In this document: in pieces, positions 1-8,069 of the stretch
How the letters are laid out: each line of letters opens with the position of its first letter
Numbering within the stretch: position 1 is the stretch's first letter
NCBI GenBank assembly: GCA_947495555.1
Contig: CANLZI010000001.1
Location: 534,861 to 598,860, forward strand
DNA: 64,000 nt
Direction: 5' to 3'
Source of the DNA: an uncultured Erythrobacter sp.
Lineage (GTDB): Bacteria; Pseudomonadota; Alphaproteobacteria; Sphingomonadales; Sphingomonadaceae
The notes under the pieces: model-generated
What the model saw: only the letters and a program-made list of their open reading frames with translations
What the model was told of the DNA's origin: nothing
Database searches by the model: none
Made by a program: the position numbers and the translations under genes

Positions 1-50
1 CAGGAAACGACAGCCAGCGCGGTGGCTGAAACGATTGCCCATCGCGCCAT
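1..50 (-). CDS. N-terminal fragment of an exported or membrane protein
   Basis: On the minus strand an ATG at 50 opens a frame running off the window edge. It reads MARWAIVSATALAVVS, a basic start followed by a hydrophobic run, as in a signal peptide or first membrane helix. A TTG four codons upstream (62-60) would add MAKK. It lies 36 bp downstream of the 3-hydroxybutyrate dehydrogenase gene on the same strand, so it is probably the next gene of that operon. Only 16 codons are visible and the function cannot be named. Confidence 0.45.
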   Translation of the reverse strand, partial: MARWAIVSATALAVVS

Positions 51-85
51 CTTCTTAGCCAAATGTTTGTTAGCCAAGGCAGCCA

Positions 86-841
86 TCAATGGGTCGTCCA
101 ACCTCCGTCGATGCTCCAATTTGCACCGGTGACATTGGCCATTTCCTCGCGGCACAAGAACACCGCCAGCGCGCCAATTTCGCTGGGCTGGACAAATTTC
201 TTGCTGGGCGTCGTGGCCAACAAGACGTCGTTGATAACCTCGTCACGGGTTAGGCCGCGCGCTGCCATAGTGTCGGGGATTTGTCCCTCAATGAGCGGTG
301 TCCAGGCATAGCCGGGGCTGATGCAATTGGCCGTAATGCCGTCTTGTGCCACTTCCAGAGCGAGCGTCTTGGTAAAGCCATCCAAGCCATGTTTGGACGC
401 ATTATAGGCGCTCTTGAACGGTGAGGCGACTTTGGAGTGGGCCGAAGCCGTGTTGATGATCCGCCCCCACCCCTTTGCCTTCATCGCTGGCACAGCCAAG
501 CGGCAGGTGTGGAACGGTGCGGTCAGATTGAGCCCGATGATCGCGTCCCACTTGTCTGTCGGGAAACTGTCTACCGGCGAAACATGCTGCATTCCGGCAT
601 TGTTCACCAGGATATCTACGTCGCCGATCTCGGCCATCATGGCTTCGATGGCCGCAACGTCCAGCAAATTGGCAGCGCTATGGCTGGCCGATAATTCCTC
701 GCACAGCGCGGCAATTTCTTGGCTATCTCCAAAGCCGTTCAGAACGACCTGCGCCCCTTCTGCATGCAATGCGCGGGCCACCGCCAGACCAATGCCGGAG
801 GTTGAACCGGTTACCAATGCGCGCTTACCTTGAAGGAACAT
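86..841 (-). CDS. bdhA: 3-hydroxybutyrate dehydrogenase (SDR family)
   Basis: Predicted cytosolic NAD-dependent oxidoreductase converting (R)-3-hydroxybutyrate to acetoacetate, a step in using stored polyhydroxybutyrate and ketone bodies. The 251-aa protein has the SDR cofactor motif TGSTSGIG (residues 11-18), NNAG (80-83), and a catalytic Ser (about 133), Tyr146 and Lys150 in SAYNASKHG. The SAHSKVASPFKSAY stretch before the catalytic Tyr is characteristic of 3-hydroxybutyrate dehydrogenases rather than general FabG-like SDRs. Length is normal for the family. It fits with phaC and phaZ elsewhere in the window (27.1-29.7 kb), although it is not in their operon. Confidence 0.87.
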   Translation of the reverse strand: MFLQGKRALVTGSTSGIGLAVARALHAEGAQVVLNGFGDSQEIAALCEELSASHSAANLLDVAAIEAMMAEIGDVDILVNNAGMQHVSPVDSFPTDKWDAIIGLNLTAPFHTCRLAVPAMKAKGWGRIINTASAHSKVASPFKSAYNASKHGLDGFTKTLALEVAQDGITANCISPGYAWTPLIEGQIPDTMAARGLTRDEVINDVLLATTPSKKFVQPSEIGALAVFLCREEMANVTGANWSIDGGWTTH

Positions 842-957
842 TCACTACCTCAATTGTTGACTTCGAATTGGGTTTGCTTTTGCCTCAGTATTTGCAAGTG
901 TCCAGCACAAACGTCGAATGGGTGCGGAGTTCGGCTATACTTTAGGAGGGAAATAGT

Positions 958-1836
958 ATGCGTCTCAATCCATTCGATACATCGAAGATTCGGGTCCGGT
1001 CGAGCGGTGGCGGCAGCCGCATTCCGGGCGGCAGAGGCGGCGGCATTGGCTGCGGCACCATCATTATCGCCGCGATTGCCTATTTCGCCTTTGGCGCAGA
1101 CCCGCTGCAAACAATTGGTGTAATCGAAGATGTGCAACAATCCGTGCCGGCATCTCAATCGCAAGGCCAAAGCCAGCTGAGCGAGCAAGAGGTGTGCAAC
1201 AGCGGACCCTATGCGCAAGAAGCGTGCAATGCGCTAACCTCGCTCAACCAGACTTGGCAGCCCGAATTTGCCCGTGCAGGCATTCGCTTCCAGGACCCAT
1301 TCCTGGATCTGTATCGTGGCGGTTCGGTCACCACACAAGGGTGCGGCAGCGCGACATCAGCGGCCGGTCCATTCTATTGCCCGGCCGACATGGGCATCTA
1401 TATCGACACCAGCTTTTACGACACGATGGCACGCCGAATGGGCGCTGGCGGCGATTTCGCGCGCTATTATGTCATCGCGCATGAATATGGTCACCACATC
1501 CAGAATTTGACCGGGCTGGCCGCGCAAGTGCGCAGTGCGCAGCAGCAAGACCGTTCTCGGGCCAATGCCCTGCAGGTGCGGATGGAGTTGCAGGCCGATT
1601 GCTATGCCGGCGTGTGGGCAGGCAAGAACCGCAATTTGATCGAGCCAGGCGACATGGAAGAAGGCCTGCGCGCTGCCAGCGCAATTGGCGATGACACATT
1701 GCAACGCAGCGCGGGTCAAAGGGTCAATCCTGAAAACTTCACCCACGGTACCAGTGCCCAACGGATGGAGGCCCTGAAACGCGGCCTGCAAAGCGCCGAT
1801 GATGCGCAATGTGACGTGTATTTCGACTTTGGCTAA
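958..1836 (+). CDS. Neutral zinc metallopeptidase (YpfJ/Zn_peptidase family)
   Basis: A 292-aa membrane-anchored metalloprotease. The N-terminal 30 residues are Gly/Arg/Ser rich, followed by one hydrophobic helix (about 31-47) and an extracytoplasmic catalytic domain. The zinc motif HEYGHH is at residues 175-180, and a downstream acidic motif (ELQADCYAGVWA, about 210-221) matches the third-ligand region of this family. Four Cys in the first half of the domain (CNSGPYAQEAC, CGSA, FYCPAD) may form disulfides. The start is well supported by an AGGAGGG ribosome-binding site 8 nt upstream. It is convergent with creD across a hairpin terminator. The physiological substrate is not known. Confidence 0.85.
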   Translation: MRLNPFDTSKIRVRSSGGGSRIPGGRGGGIGCGTIIIAAIAYFAFGADPLQTIGVIEDVQQSVPASQSQGQSQLSEQEVCNSGPYAQEACNALTSLNQTWQPEFARAGIRFQDPFLDLYRGGSVTTQGCGSATSAAGPFYCPADMGIYIDTSFYDTMARRMGAGGDFARYYVIAHEYGHHIQNLTGLAAQVRSAQQQDRSRANALQVRMELQADCYAGVWAGKNRNLIEPGDMEEGLRAASAIGDDTLQRSAGQRVNPENFTHGTSAQRMEALKRGLQSADDAQCDVYFDFG

Positions 1837-1869
1837 GGGGCTCTAGCCGCATCATCTACTGGCAATGAA

Positions 1870-1908
1870 AGGCCCGGCCACACATCATGTGCAGCCGGGC
1901 CTATCTTT
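1870..1908. terminator. Bidirectional hairpin terminator
   Basis: AGGCCCGGC at 1870-1878 pairs with GCCGGGCCT at 1894-1902, and the inner CACA/TGTG extends the stem. A T-rich tail (ATCTTTG) follows on the plus strand. It lies between the convergent zinc peptidase and creD genes and probably serves both. Confidence 0.75.
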
Positions 1909-1924
1909 GTGCGGATCTGAGTGA

Positions 1925-3334
1925 TCAGGACATCACTTCGTCTGCATTTTCCGGCTCTGCTTTGGGAGACCAGTCGATGCCGCGGGTGGCGTACATCACT
2001 CCGGCCAAAGCGAAGAACAGCAAGATGGATCCGATCAGAAGCGAGAATGCCTCGAGGCTGAGCAAGACATACAACAGGGCATACAGTCCCACCAGCAATG
2101 CTGCGATCATTTTGGCCCGCTTCCAACTATTCAGCACCGCGGCGCTGTAACTTGTCAGCAAGCCGATTATGGCCGCACTGGCTATGGCATAGGCGATAGT
2201 AAATCCAACCACCTCGGCAAAGGCCAGCAACAGCACGAAGAACAGCACCAATCCGGCACCGGTCATCAGATATTCCGGCGAAGCGACCTTCACCCCGCCC
2301 ACGACGTCGAACATGAAGAAGGCAAGAAACGTAAAGCCGATGAACAAGAAGCCATATTTCACGGCCCGATCAACTTGGCTGTACAGATCCACTGGCTCGA
2401 TCAAGCGAATGGTTGCAGCCATGCTCTGATTGCGGCCCGTTGCGGCTTCGATAACCGACGTATAGGCGGCCTGGCTTACACCTCCGCCATCGATCATCGG
2501 GGCACCTGGATCATTGCGAGTGACCATGGATTGGCCCAGCGCCAGATTGGAAATGGACCAGTTGGCGGCAAAACCATTTTCGTCGTGTTCCACCGCATCC
2601 TCATCGGGCAAAAAGCTTCCGCTAAAGCTGGGGTGTTGCCAATCGGAACGCACGCTCCATTCGCTGGATTTCCCGCGCGGCACAAAGCTGAAGGAGCGGC
2701 TGCCGCGTAGGCTATAGCTCCAATCGACCGCAATCGGTTGACCCTGTGACCAATCGAAATATCCGTGCATTCCGGCACCGCCACTGGCTGCGGGCCCCTT
2801 GCCCGGCTTCAGCGCGACATCTTCGCCCGCGATGCGCAGCACCGCATCGGTTTGCAGCCCGCGCGGGTCGGACATTCCCAAACGAATCTCTACTTCGTCC
2901 AGCAGCAATTGATCGGCATTGATTCCCATCGCTGACAAATCATCGGGCAGCACAAATTCGGCCACCCCCGATAGGGTCGCTGTGTAGATTACACTTTGAT
3001 AGATCGCCCGTGTTTTGACGTCAGGATCGATTTGCGCCTGCGCTTTTTGAAGCTCGGGAGAAACGAACAATTCTGACCGTGTGTTGACCGTTCGGGTCAC
3101 AGTCTTGCCGTCTATTTCCTCGGTTGAGAGCGTCTCTTCCATGAAGGGAATGACGATCACCGGCCCTGCGATGACCTGTGGGCCAGCCCATCCGGCAGAG
3201 ATTGAGTCTTGCGCAACCCGCGCTTGATGCTGGCGGTCGCTGACCAAACCATAGACCATTAGCAGGGGAATAATCAGCAGCGCGCCTGTCAACCCAACAA
3301 ACAGCATTCGAATTCCGGGACTTCGTTCACGCAT
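1925..3334 (-). CDS. creD: CreD family inner-membrane protein
   Basis: A 469-aa inner-membrane protein of the CreD family (also called Cet or BlrD). There is one N-terminal membrane segment (about residues 10-30), a large periplasmic domain of about 290 residues, and a C-terminal bundle of five to six hydrophobic helices (about 325-450), the usual CreD layout. In several gamma-proteobacteria creD is controlled by CreBC/BlrAB and responds to beta-lactam or cell-envelope stress. Here it lies 142 bp downstream of blaR1 on the same strand, and no creBC genes are in the window, which suggests BlaI/BlaR1 control instead. That link is inferred. The biochemical activity of CreD is unknown. Confidence 0.85.
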   Translation of the reverse strand: MRERSPGIRMLFVGLTGALLIIPLLMVYGLVSDRQHQARVAQDSISAGWAGPQVIAGPVIVIPFMEETLSTEEIDGKTVTRTVNTRSELFVSPELQKAQAQIDPDVKTRAIYQSVIYTATLSGVAEFVLPDDLSAMGINADQLLLDEVEIRLGMSDPRGLQTDAVLRIAGEDVALKPGKGPAASGGAGMHGYFDWSQGQPIAVDWSYSLRGSRSFSFVPRGKSSEWSVRSDWQHPSFSGSFLPDEDAVEHDENGFAANWSISNLALGQSMVTRNDPGAPMIDGGGVSQAAYTSVIEAATGRNQSMAATIRLIEPVDLYSQVDRAVKYGFLFIGFTFLAFFMFDVVGGVKVASPEYLMTGAGLVLFFVLLLAFAEVVGFTIAYAIASAAIIGLLTSYSAAVLNSWKRAKMIAALLVGLYALLYVLLSLEAFSLLIGSILLFFALAGVMYATRGIDWSPKAEPENADEVMS

Positions 3335-3476
3335 ATTCTCATCCTCCGTGTGATAGCGATGAGTCGTGCATTGTGAGCGATGAACTGAATACTGTGTGAA
3401 CCCCTATACTTGTCCCAATGAAAAGGGCGAGAGTGCCATGCACCCCCGCCCCGTTAATCAGATGGACCTGACTGGC

Positions 3477-5090
3477 TTAGCTATCGCGCTTGTCCCAGTC
3501 CTTGATTTGCCGGTCGATCTCCTCGAGCACCTGCTCGCGCAAATTCTCGGGAAAATCTTCGCTTTTGGCAATCTGCTCACGCGCCTCTTTCAGCCCGGTC
3601 AATGCATGAGCCATGATCTTGCTTTGGCAGATCAAGACTGTCTTCTTGCCATCATCGCTGATCTTTTCAGAGGTCATGCCATCGCCTTCGCATGACATCT
3701 CAACGGTCGTGTGCTGACCATCGGCATATTGGCGCTCGAGCTTCAGTCCAATGGTCTTGGCTTCTTGCAATGCAATATCCGCCTCAGCCAAACCTTCTCG
3801 AACATCGACCATGATTTCTTCGATCTCTTCTTCGCTCAACATTTTGCCATTTTGATGCGCATGAATTTCGCGAACGACCATCTTTCTCTTCTTGGCATCG
3901 CCTGGCTCGTCATCATCGCTTCTGATGACGACAACCTTCTTCTCAACTGACTTTTCAACCTTGGTTTCAACATCAGCTTCAACATCGACCTCACCACTGG
4001 TTTGCAGGCCTAGTGCCATGGGCGCGATAGGTGCTTCAGGTGCCAATGGCGCTGGCGGAGCGCCCGGTGCGGCCGGAGCCAATGGCGCAGCCGGAGCTGG
4101 TGGCGCGCTGGGCACAATCGTCGCAATTTCCTCAGCATAGGTGATCGACGCGGTGGTCGGGATGGCAAGCGCAGCTGCAACCAGCAGCCCGCGCCCGGCC
4201 ATACGCCGGCGTGACGAAATATCTGACATTTGTAAGCTCCTCAAACGGTGAATAATCGATTTGTCGCCCAAAACCGGGCAGGCCATGGGCGCCGCAAGGG
4301 CGACATTTGGCCCTGCTGCAAAACTGGCGATAACATTGGCATAGATGGCTCGTTCTTCGGGCTCTTTCTGCGCCAAAACACGGGCATCGCAGGCCGCTTC
4401 CTGATCGCGCCGCAATGCGAGCCAGCCCAACCTGCTGAGCGGGTTGAACCAGTGCAAGGCAAACAACGGTTGGACCAGAATATTGATCAACAGATCATTG
4501 CCGCGATGGTGCGACAATTCATGCTCCACCGCCATGTCGCGCGTTTCGCGATCGGGCAACGCCATGAAGCCTTCTGGCAGCGCCACCACCTTGTCGAGCA
4601 CGCCAAACGCTAAAGGTGCGCTGGTTTCCGGCGTCTCGATCAGGCGAATGTTGCCTGCCCGCCCCACTTCCCGGGCATCCACCAGCAGTTTGCGACGCAT
4701 GTCGAAATAGCCACGGAAACGTAGGAAAAGGAACGAGCAGGCACCCACCAACCACACGCAGAGGACTATTTCTAAAACAGGCCATGGGGATTGGGCGGCG
4801 GCGGGTTGTGACAGGGCGACCGTCGTGGGCTCTAAGATGATGCTGAACTGGTCAATTGCTGGCTGAGATGCAGCGACTTGTGACGCTGGTTCCGGCGTTG
4901 CTGGCGCCAACCAGGCAGGCAATTCAATCGGGGGTAGCAGCAGCCTTAGCAGCGGCAGCGCCCACAAAGCATAGGCCATATGAGGGCCAAAGTGCCGCGC
5001 AACCTGGCGGCGCAGCACCAGCACCAGCGCGATCAACGCAGCGGTCCACAACAGCGTATCCGCCAGCCATTGAACAGAAAGAGCACTCAT
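3477..5090 (-). CDS. blaR1: BlaR1-type M56 sensor metallopeptidase
   Basis: A 537-aa integral-membrane zinc protease of family M56, expected to cleave the BlaI-type repressor encoded just upstream. Membrane helices lie near residues 10-28, 36-52 and 105-124. The gluzincin motif HELSH is at 190-194 and the third ligand is probably Glu231 in RRDQEAACD. A fourth hydrophobic segment (about 303-320) precedes an Ala/Pro repeat region (about 327-362) and a charged, Val/Glu/Lys-rich C-terminal region. The canonical BlaR1 penicillin-binding sensor domain with its SxxK site is not visible, so the signal sensed is unclear. The start overlaps the blaI stop by 4 bp, implying translational coupling. Confidence 0.82.
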   Translation of the reverse strand: MSALSVQWLADTLLWTAALIALVLVLRRQVARHFGPHMAYALWALPLLRLLLPPIELPAWLAPATPEPASQVAASQPAIDQFSIILEPTTVALSQPAAAQSPWPVLEIVLCVWLVGACSFLFLRFRGYFDMRRKLLVDAREVGRAGNIRLIETPETSAPLAFGVLDKVVALPEGFMALPDRETRDMAVEHELSHHRGNDLLINILVQPLFALHWFNPLSRLGWLALRRDQEAACDARVLAQKEPEERAIYANVIASFAAGPNVALAAPMACPVLGDKSIIHRLRSLQMSDISSRRRMAGRGLLVAAALAIPTTASITYAEEIATIVPSAPPAPAAPLAPAAPGAPPAPLAPEAPIAPMALGLQTSGEVDVEADVETKVEKSVEKKVVVIRSDDDEPGDAKKRKMVVREIHAHQNGKMLSEEEIEEIMVDVREGLAEADIALQEAKTIGLKLERQYADGQHTTVEMSCEGDGMTSEKISDDGKKTVLICQSKIMAHALTGLKEAREQIAKSEDFPENLREQVLEEIDRQIKDWDKRDS

Positions 5091-5488
5091 TTGCGCATCT
5101 CCTTCAGCAAGGCTTCGATCTCGGTCATATCCGCTTCGCTCAAGGCCTCTTGCTCAGCGAGATGAGCCACCAATGAGGCGGCACGTCCTCCAAACAGTCG
5201 ATCGACTAAACGGCGCGATTCGCCGCCGACATATTCGTCGCGAGCGATTGCAGGGTGATACAGGAACCGGCGTCCGTCCGGCCGGGTTGCGATGGCGTTT
5301 TTGGCCGTGAGGCGGGACAGCAAAGTCTTGACCGTTGCCAGGCTCCAGCCCCGCTGATCACACACTTGCTCGCACACTTCGGCGGCGGTTAGCGGGCTGC
5401 GTTCCCACAGCACTTCCATCACCGCATGCTCAGCCTCGCTGATCCGCTCGACTTTGCCGGTAATTTTGCCTTCAGCGTCTTTCGCCAA
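5087..5488 (-). CDS. blaI: BlaI/MecI/CopY family transcriptional repressor
   Basis: A winged-helix repressor of the BlaI family. RISEAEHAVMEVLW near the N-terminus and the following TAAEVCEQV...WSLATVKTLLSRL form the recognition helix region, and the C-terminal helices serve dimerisation. I chose the TTG start at 5488, giving 133 aa: GGGAGG lies 5 nt upstream, the length then fits the family, and the start falls just after the operator pair. An upstream ATG at 5566 would place the operators inside the coding region. BlaI proteins repress until cleaved by their BlaR1 partner, here the next gene with a 4-bp overlap. Confidence 0.85.
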   Translation of the reverse strand: MAKDAEGKITGKVERISEAEHAVMEVLWERSPLTAAEVCEQVCDQRGWSLATVKTLLSRLTAKNAIATRPDGRRFLYHPAIARDEYVGGESRRLVDRLFGGRAASLVAHLAEQEALSEADMTEIEALLKEMRK

Positions 5489-5507
5489 GAGTGCCTCCCA
5501 CTTCTTG

Positions 5508-5521
5508 ATTACGTCTGTAGT
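5508..5521. promoter_or_regulatory. Putative BlaI operator, copy 1
   Basis: ATTACGTCTGTAGT, an interrupted dyad with TAC...GTA half sites (TACAGACGTA on the minus strand). It matches the general TACA-N2-TGTA shape of BlaI/MecI operators and lies 20-33 bp upstream of the proposed blaI TTG start. A near-identical second copy begins exactly 21 bp away. Confidence 0.6.
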
Positions 5522-5528
5522 CACAGCG

Positions 5529-5542
5529 ATTACGATTGTAAA
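5529..5542. promoter_or_regulatory. Putative BlaI operator, copy 2
   Basis: ATTACGATTGTAAA; on the minus strand it contains TTACAATCGTAA, with perfect 4-bp arms. It shares ATTACG-N2-TGTA with copy 1 and is spaced two helical turns from it. The pair lies in the short divergent region between blaI and the cyclophilin gene, so one repressor could control both directions. Confidence 0.6.
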
Positions 5543-5611
5543 CATTAAACTCAGATGAACAGGCATTCAGCCAAACCTTGCCCAGCGGAAAAAGCGCGAT
5601 ATGTTCCCAAT

Positions 5612-6367
5612 ATGAAAGCAATTGCACTGTTCGCCTCCCTTACCCTTCTAACCACAGCGTTGCCCGCCAATCTGGCGGCGCAAGAGGTCGCAAAAGCGGC
5701 AGAAACGCAAGACGAGATCATAACAGGCGGCTCAAAGATCAGTGAAGAGGCCGCCATTGTACCCCCCGCGCTTACAATTGAGGGGCTCAAGGCTGCTGAT
5801 CTAGAACCGACATTTCAAACCGTCGCTGTTGTGCTCGAAACCGAGATGGGCGACATCACCATCGCGCTGGAGACAGAGCGAGCGCCCATCACGGCAGCGA
5901 ATTTTCTGCGCTATATCGATGAGGACCGGTTGGACGGCACCGTTTTCTATCGCGCAATGCATATCAAATGGGGCGAGCCGCCTAACGGCCTGCTGCAGGG
6001 AGGCACACAAAACCATCCGGACAGAATACTCGACCCGATTGCCCATGAGACCACCACGCAAACGGGGCTGAGCCACACCAATGGCGCAGTTTCTATGGCG
6101 CGGTTCGACCCGGGCACCGCAACGGGTGACTTTTCGATCATGATCAAGGATCAAATCGGACTGGACGCTCAGCCCAAGTCACCTGACCCTAGTATGCAAC
6201 CCGGCTTTGCTGTGTTCGGCTATGTCACCAGCGGCATGGATGTGGTTCACGCCATACACGCGGCACCGATTGATCCCGACGAAGGCGAAGGCTGGCTGAA
6301 GGGTCAAATGCTGGCCGATCCGGTCAAAATTATCGATGCACGCCGGGTCGAACCGGCCGAGGACTAA
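5612..6367 (+). CDS. Periplasmic cyclophilin-type peptidyl-prolyl isomerase
   Basis: A 251-aa exported protein. MKAIALFASLTLLTTALP followed by ANLAAQ is a clear signal peptide, so I start at 5612 rather than at the in-frame ATG at 5555, which would bury it. The cyclophilin domain runs from about residue 70 to the end. It has the EMGDITIAL opening strand, FYRAM with the conserved Arg, an LLQGG motif, and the GFAVFGYVTSGMDVV region. The stretch between FYRAM and LLQGG (HIKWGEPPNG) is unusual compared with typical VIPGFMIQGG. Predicted role is proline isomerisation during folding in the periplasm. It is divergent from blaI across the operator pair. Confidence 0.82.
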   Translation: MKAIALFASLTLLTTALPANLAAQEVAKAAETQDEIITGGSKISEEAAIVPPALTIEGLKAADLEPTFQTVAVVLETEMGDITIALETERAPITAANFLRYIDEDRLDGTVFYRAMHIKWGEPPNGLLQGGTQNHPDRILDPIAHETTTQTGLSHTNGAVSMARFDPGTATGDFSIMIKDQIGLDAQPKSPDPSMQPGFAVFGYVTSGMDVVHAIHAAPIDPDEGEGWLKGQMLADPVKIIDARRVEPAED

Positions 6368-6376
6368 CAAGGGCCC

Positions 6377-7387
6377 TCACTCGCTGACCGCAGGCCGCCC
6401 CACCCGCTTGGTGGTCTTACGCGGAATTCTCGCTTCCAATTGAGCAAGCCACCGTTCGGCATTGGTCCCAATCGCAATCTGCGGCAGCGAACTGAGCAGA
6501 CCGCCGCGCTTTTCCCACTCTGCAATATCCCCGCGCGCCTCAGCCGAGGCTGCCGCCAACCCTTGAGGCTTGCGCAGCGCACCGTTGATCATCGCATCAC
6601 CGAAATAGGTCCAATCATTCTCGGCACGGCAGCCAAAGCTGGTTCGGTCGGCGCGGGAAGCGGTCAGGATCGCGGTGTCCGGAGACGACAGATAGGGGAC
6701 AAAAACTCCTGAATAGCATGCGCTCAGGATTAAGATCCGGCGTTGGATCGCGAGATCTTGCAAGCTGGCGCGAAACCGTTGCGGAGACAATATTCCGAAG
6801 CCTGTATCGCCGTAATGATAGGCCAGCCCTTGCTGCAGGCCATGGCTAGTCGAATACAGCACCAGCACGTCTTCTTGCCGGTCCATTTTCTCGGCAATAT
6901 GGGCCAAGGTCACCATCAAGGACGTGATCGACCCCTTGGGCAATCCGGCGCTGCGGCCATCGGGTCCGGCCAGCACGATGGTGCGGTTTTGCGCGTTATA
7001 GCGCCGCCCCAGCACCTTGCCAGCCTCACGCGCTTCGCGGGCGAATACGGGATCACTATCCAAGGCAATCGAGACGACATAGGCATCAACTGTACCGGGT
7101 TTTTGCGGAGCCAGCTTGGCCAAGGCCCGGTCCAGCCTCTTGCGTTCCCGCAACAATTCACGCGGTGTTGCACCGCGCTGCAATTCTGGACCCATCGACA
7201 CACTGCGTGCCTGCTCGGTACGGTTCTTGCCCGTTGCCAGGCCAGGCCAATCGCTTGTGTGGCGCGGTGGTTGAACAGATTCGGATGGAGCAGACTGGGC
7301 TTGGGCCAATAAAGAACTTGCGCCTGCAAATGCAGCAGCCAAGGCGATCCCGGCCAAACCAATTTTGAAAGATACGCCCCGCTTCAT
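6377..7387 (-). CDS. Exported C13 (legumain-like) cysteine peptidase
   Basis: A 336-aa protein with an N-terminal signal peptide (KIGLAGIALAAAFAGASSLLAQA). The core has a caspase/legumain-type fold signature: a strand ending VLVLYSTSHG with the catalytic His182, and a following strand ILILSACYSG with the catalytic Cys224. These match the His-Gly and Ala/Ser-Cys motifs of clan CD, family C13. A basic region at about 75-90 (RELLRERKRLDRALA) may be a propeptide or helical linker. It is expected to act in the periplasm. The substrate is unknown; bacterial C13 peptidases are little characterised. Confidence 0.75.
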   Translation of the reverse strand: MKRGVSFKIGLAGIALAAAFAGASSLLAQAQSAPSESVQPPRHTSDWPGLATGKNRTEQARSVSMGPELQRGATPRELLRERKRLDRALAKLAPQKPGTVDAYVVSIALDSDPVFAREAREAGKVLGRRYNAQNRTIVLAGPDGRSAGLPKGSITSLMVTLAHIAEKMDRQEDVLVLYSTSHGLQQGLAYHYGDTGFGILSPQRFRASLQDLAIQRRILILSACYSGVFVPYLSSPDTAILTASRADRTSFGCRAENDWTYFGDAMINGALRKPQGLAAASAEARGDIAEWEKRGGLLSSLPQIAIGTNAERWLAQLEARIPRKTTKRVGRPAVSE

Positions 7388-7478
7388 TGGTGAGGAAGGT
7401 GCAACTTTCTTGGCACTTCAGTCAACCATCATCCTCGGTTGTCACCCAATTTGGCAGCCAAAAGTGACATAGGGTCGC

Positions 7479-7579
7479 ACGTGGTTCGACAAGCTCACCA
7501 CGAACGGGCTCTAGGGGGCCGGCTTGCTCTATGCTCTGGCAAAGTGACTCCGTTCGCCCTGAGCCTGTCGAAGGGCGTG
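7479..7579. repeat. Inverted pair of REP-like hairpin repeats
   Basis: Two copies of one element in opposite orientation: 7479-7508 (CGTGGT, TCGACAAGCTC, ACCACG, AACGG) and 7549-7579 (CCGTT, CGCCCT, GAGCCTGTCGA, AGGGCG). Each copy folds on itself (CGTGGT/ACCACG and CGCCCT/AGGGCG) and the two can also pair with each other. Such elements are common intergenic repeats in sphingomonads. They may act as terminators or mRNA stabilisers; this is inference. Confidence 0.75.
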
Positions 7580-7582
7580 AAA

Positions 7583-7864
7583 TTACCCTGACCCGCGCGA
7601 CAATTCCTGAATTTTGCCCCAATTACCTTCAATCAAAGCACTTTTCTTGGCGCGGCTCCAACCCTTAATCTGTCGTTCGGCGGCCAAGGCCTCGTGTCGC
7701 GTAGGGAAATCTTGTGACCAAACCAGTTCCACAGGCTGCCTACGAGCAGTGTAGTCACTTCCTTTGCCTGACTGATGGGAGGCAATGCGAAGTTCGAAAT
7801 TGTCAGTGTGCCCGCAATAATAGGAGCCGTCCGCGCATTTTAGCAGGTAAGTGTGGAAGATCAT
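7583..7864 (-). CDS. GIY-YIG nuclease superfamily protein
   Basis: A small 93-aa single-domain protein of the UPF0213/GIY-YIG type. The first strand YLLKCADGS and second strand YYCGHTDN are the GIY and YIG equivalents, followed by the conserved Arg in LRIASH and a YTARR...PVELVW segment. I start at the ATG at 7864 because the upstream extension to 7909 is made of repeat sequence. It is probably a structure-specific endonuclease or repair-linked protein; solitary members are poorly characterised. It is flanked on both sides by hairpin repeats, and its C-terminal codons abut the upstream repeat pair. Confidence 0.8.
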   Translation of the reverse strand: MIFHTYLLKCADGSYYCGHTDNFELRIASHQSGKGSDYTARRQPVELVWSQDFPTRHEALAAERQIKGWSRAKKSALIEGNWGKIQELSRGSG

Positions 7865-7886
7865 TGGGAATGATATGCCGATACGC

Positions 7887-7960
7887 ACGTGGTTCGACAA
7901 GCCCACCACGAACGGATTTTATGCCTCAGAAGAAGCGAAACCGTTCGTCCTGAGCCACAT
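7887..7960. repeat. REP-like hairpin repeats (one full, one truncated)
   Basis: 7887-7915 is a full copy with stem CGTGGT/ACCACG around TCGACAAGCCC. At 7941-7960 CCGTTCGTCCTGAGC begins an inverted copy that breaks off before its closing arm. A further degenerate piece, GCTCGTCCTGAG, lies at 7986-7997. Confidence 0.65.
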
Positions 7961-8069
7961 GCAGTAATCGCACTAACCATGCACCGCTCGTCCTGAGACC
8001 CTTGGAGAGCACGTGCTCACCCTGCACCGTTAATCCTAAGCCTATAGAAGGATCAGCCCGGAACTAACT

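Noticed and set aside
3335..3476. CreB-type tag (TTCAC direct repeat) upstream of creD
   Set aside because: Only one GTGAA is present; a second at the required spacing is missing.
5489..5566. Longer BlaI with an ATG start at 5566
   Set aside because: It would encode the operator pair within the gene and add 26 non-homologous residues; TTG 5488 has a good ribosome-binding site.
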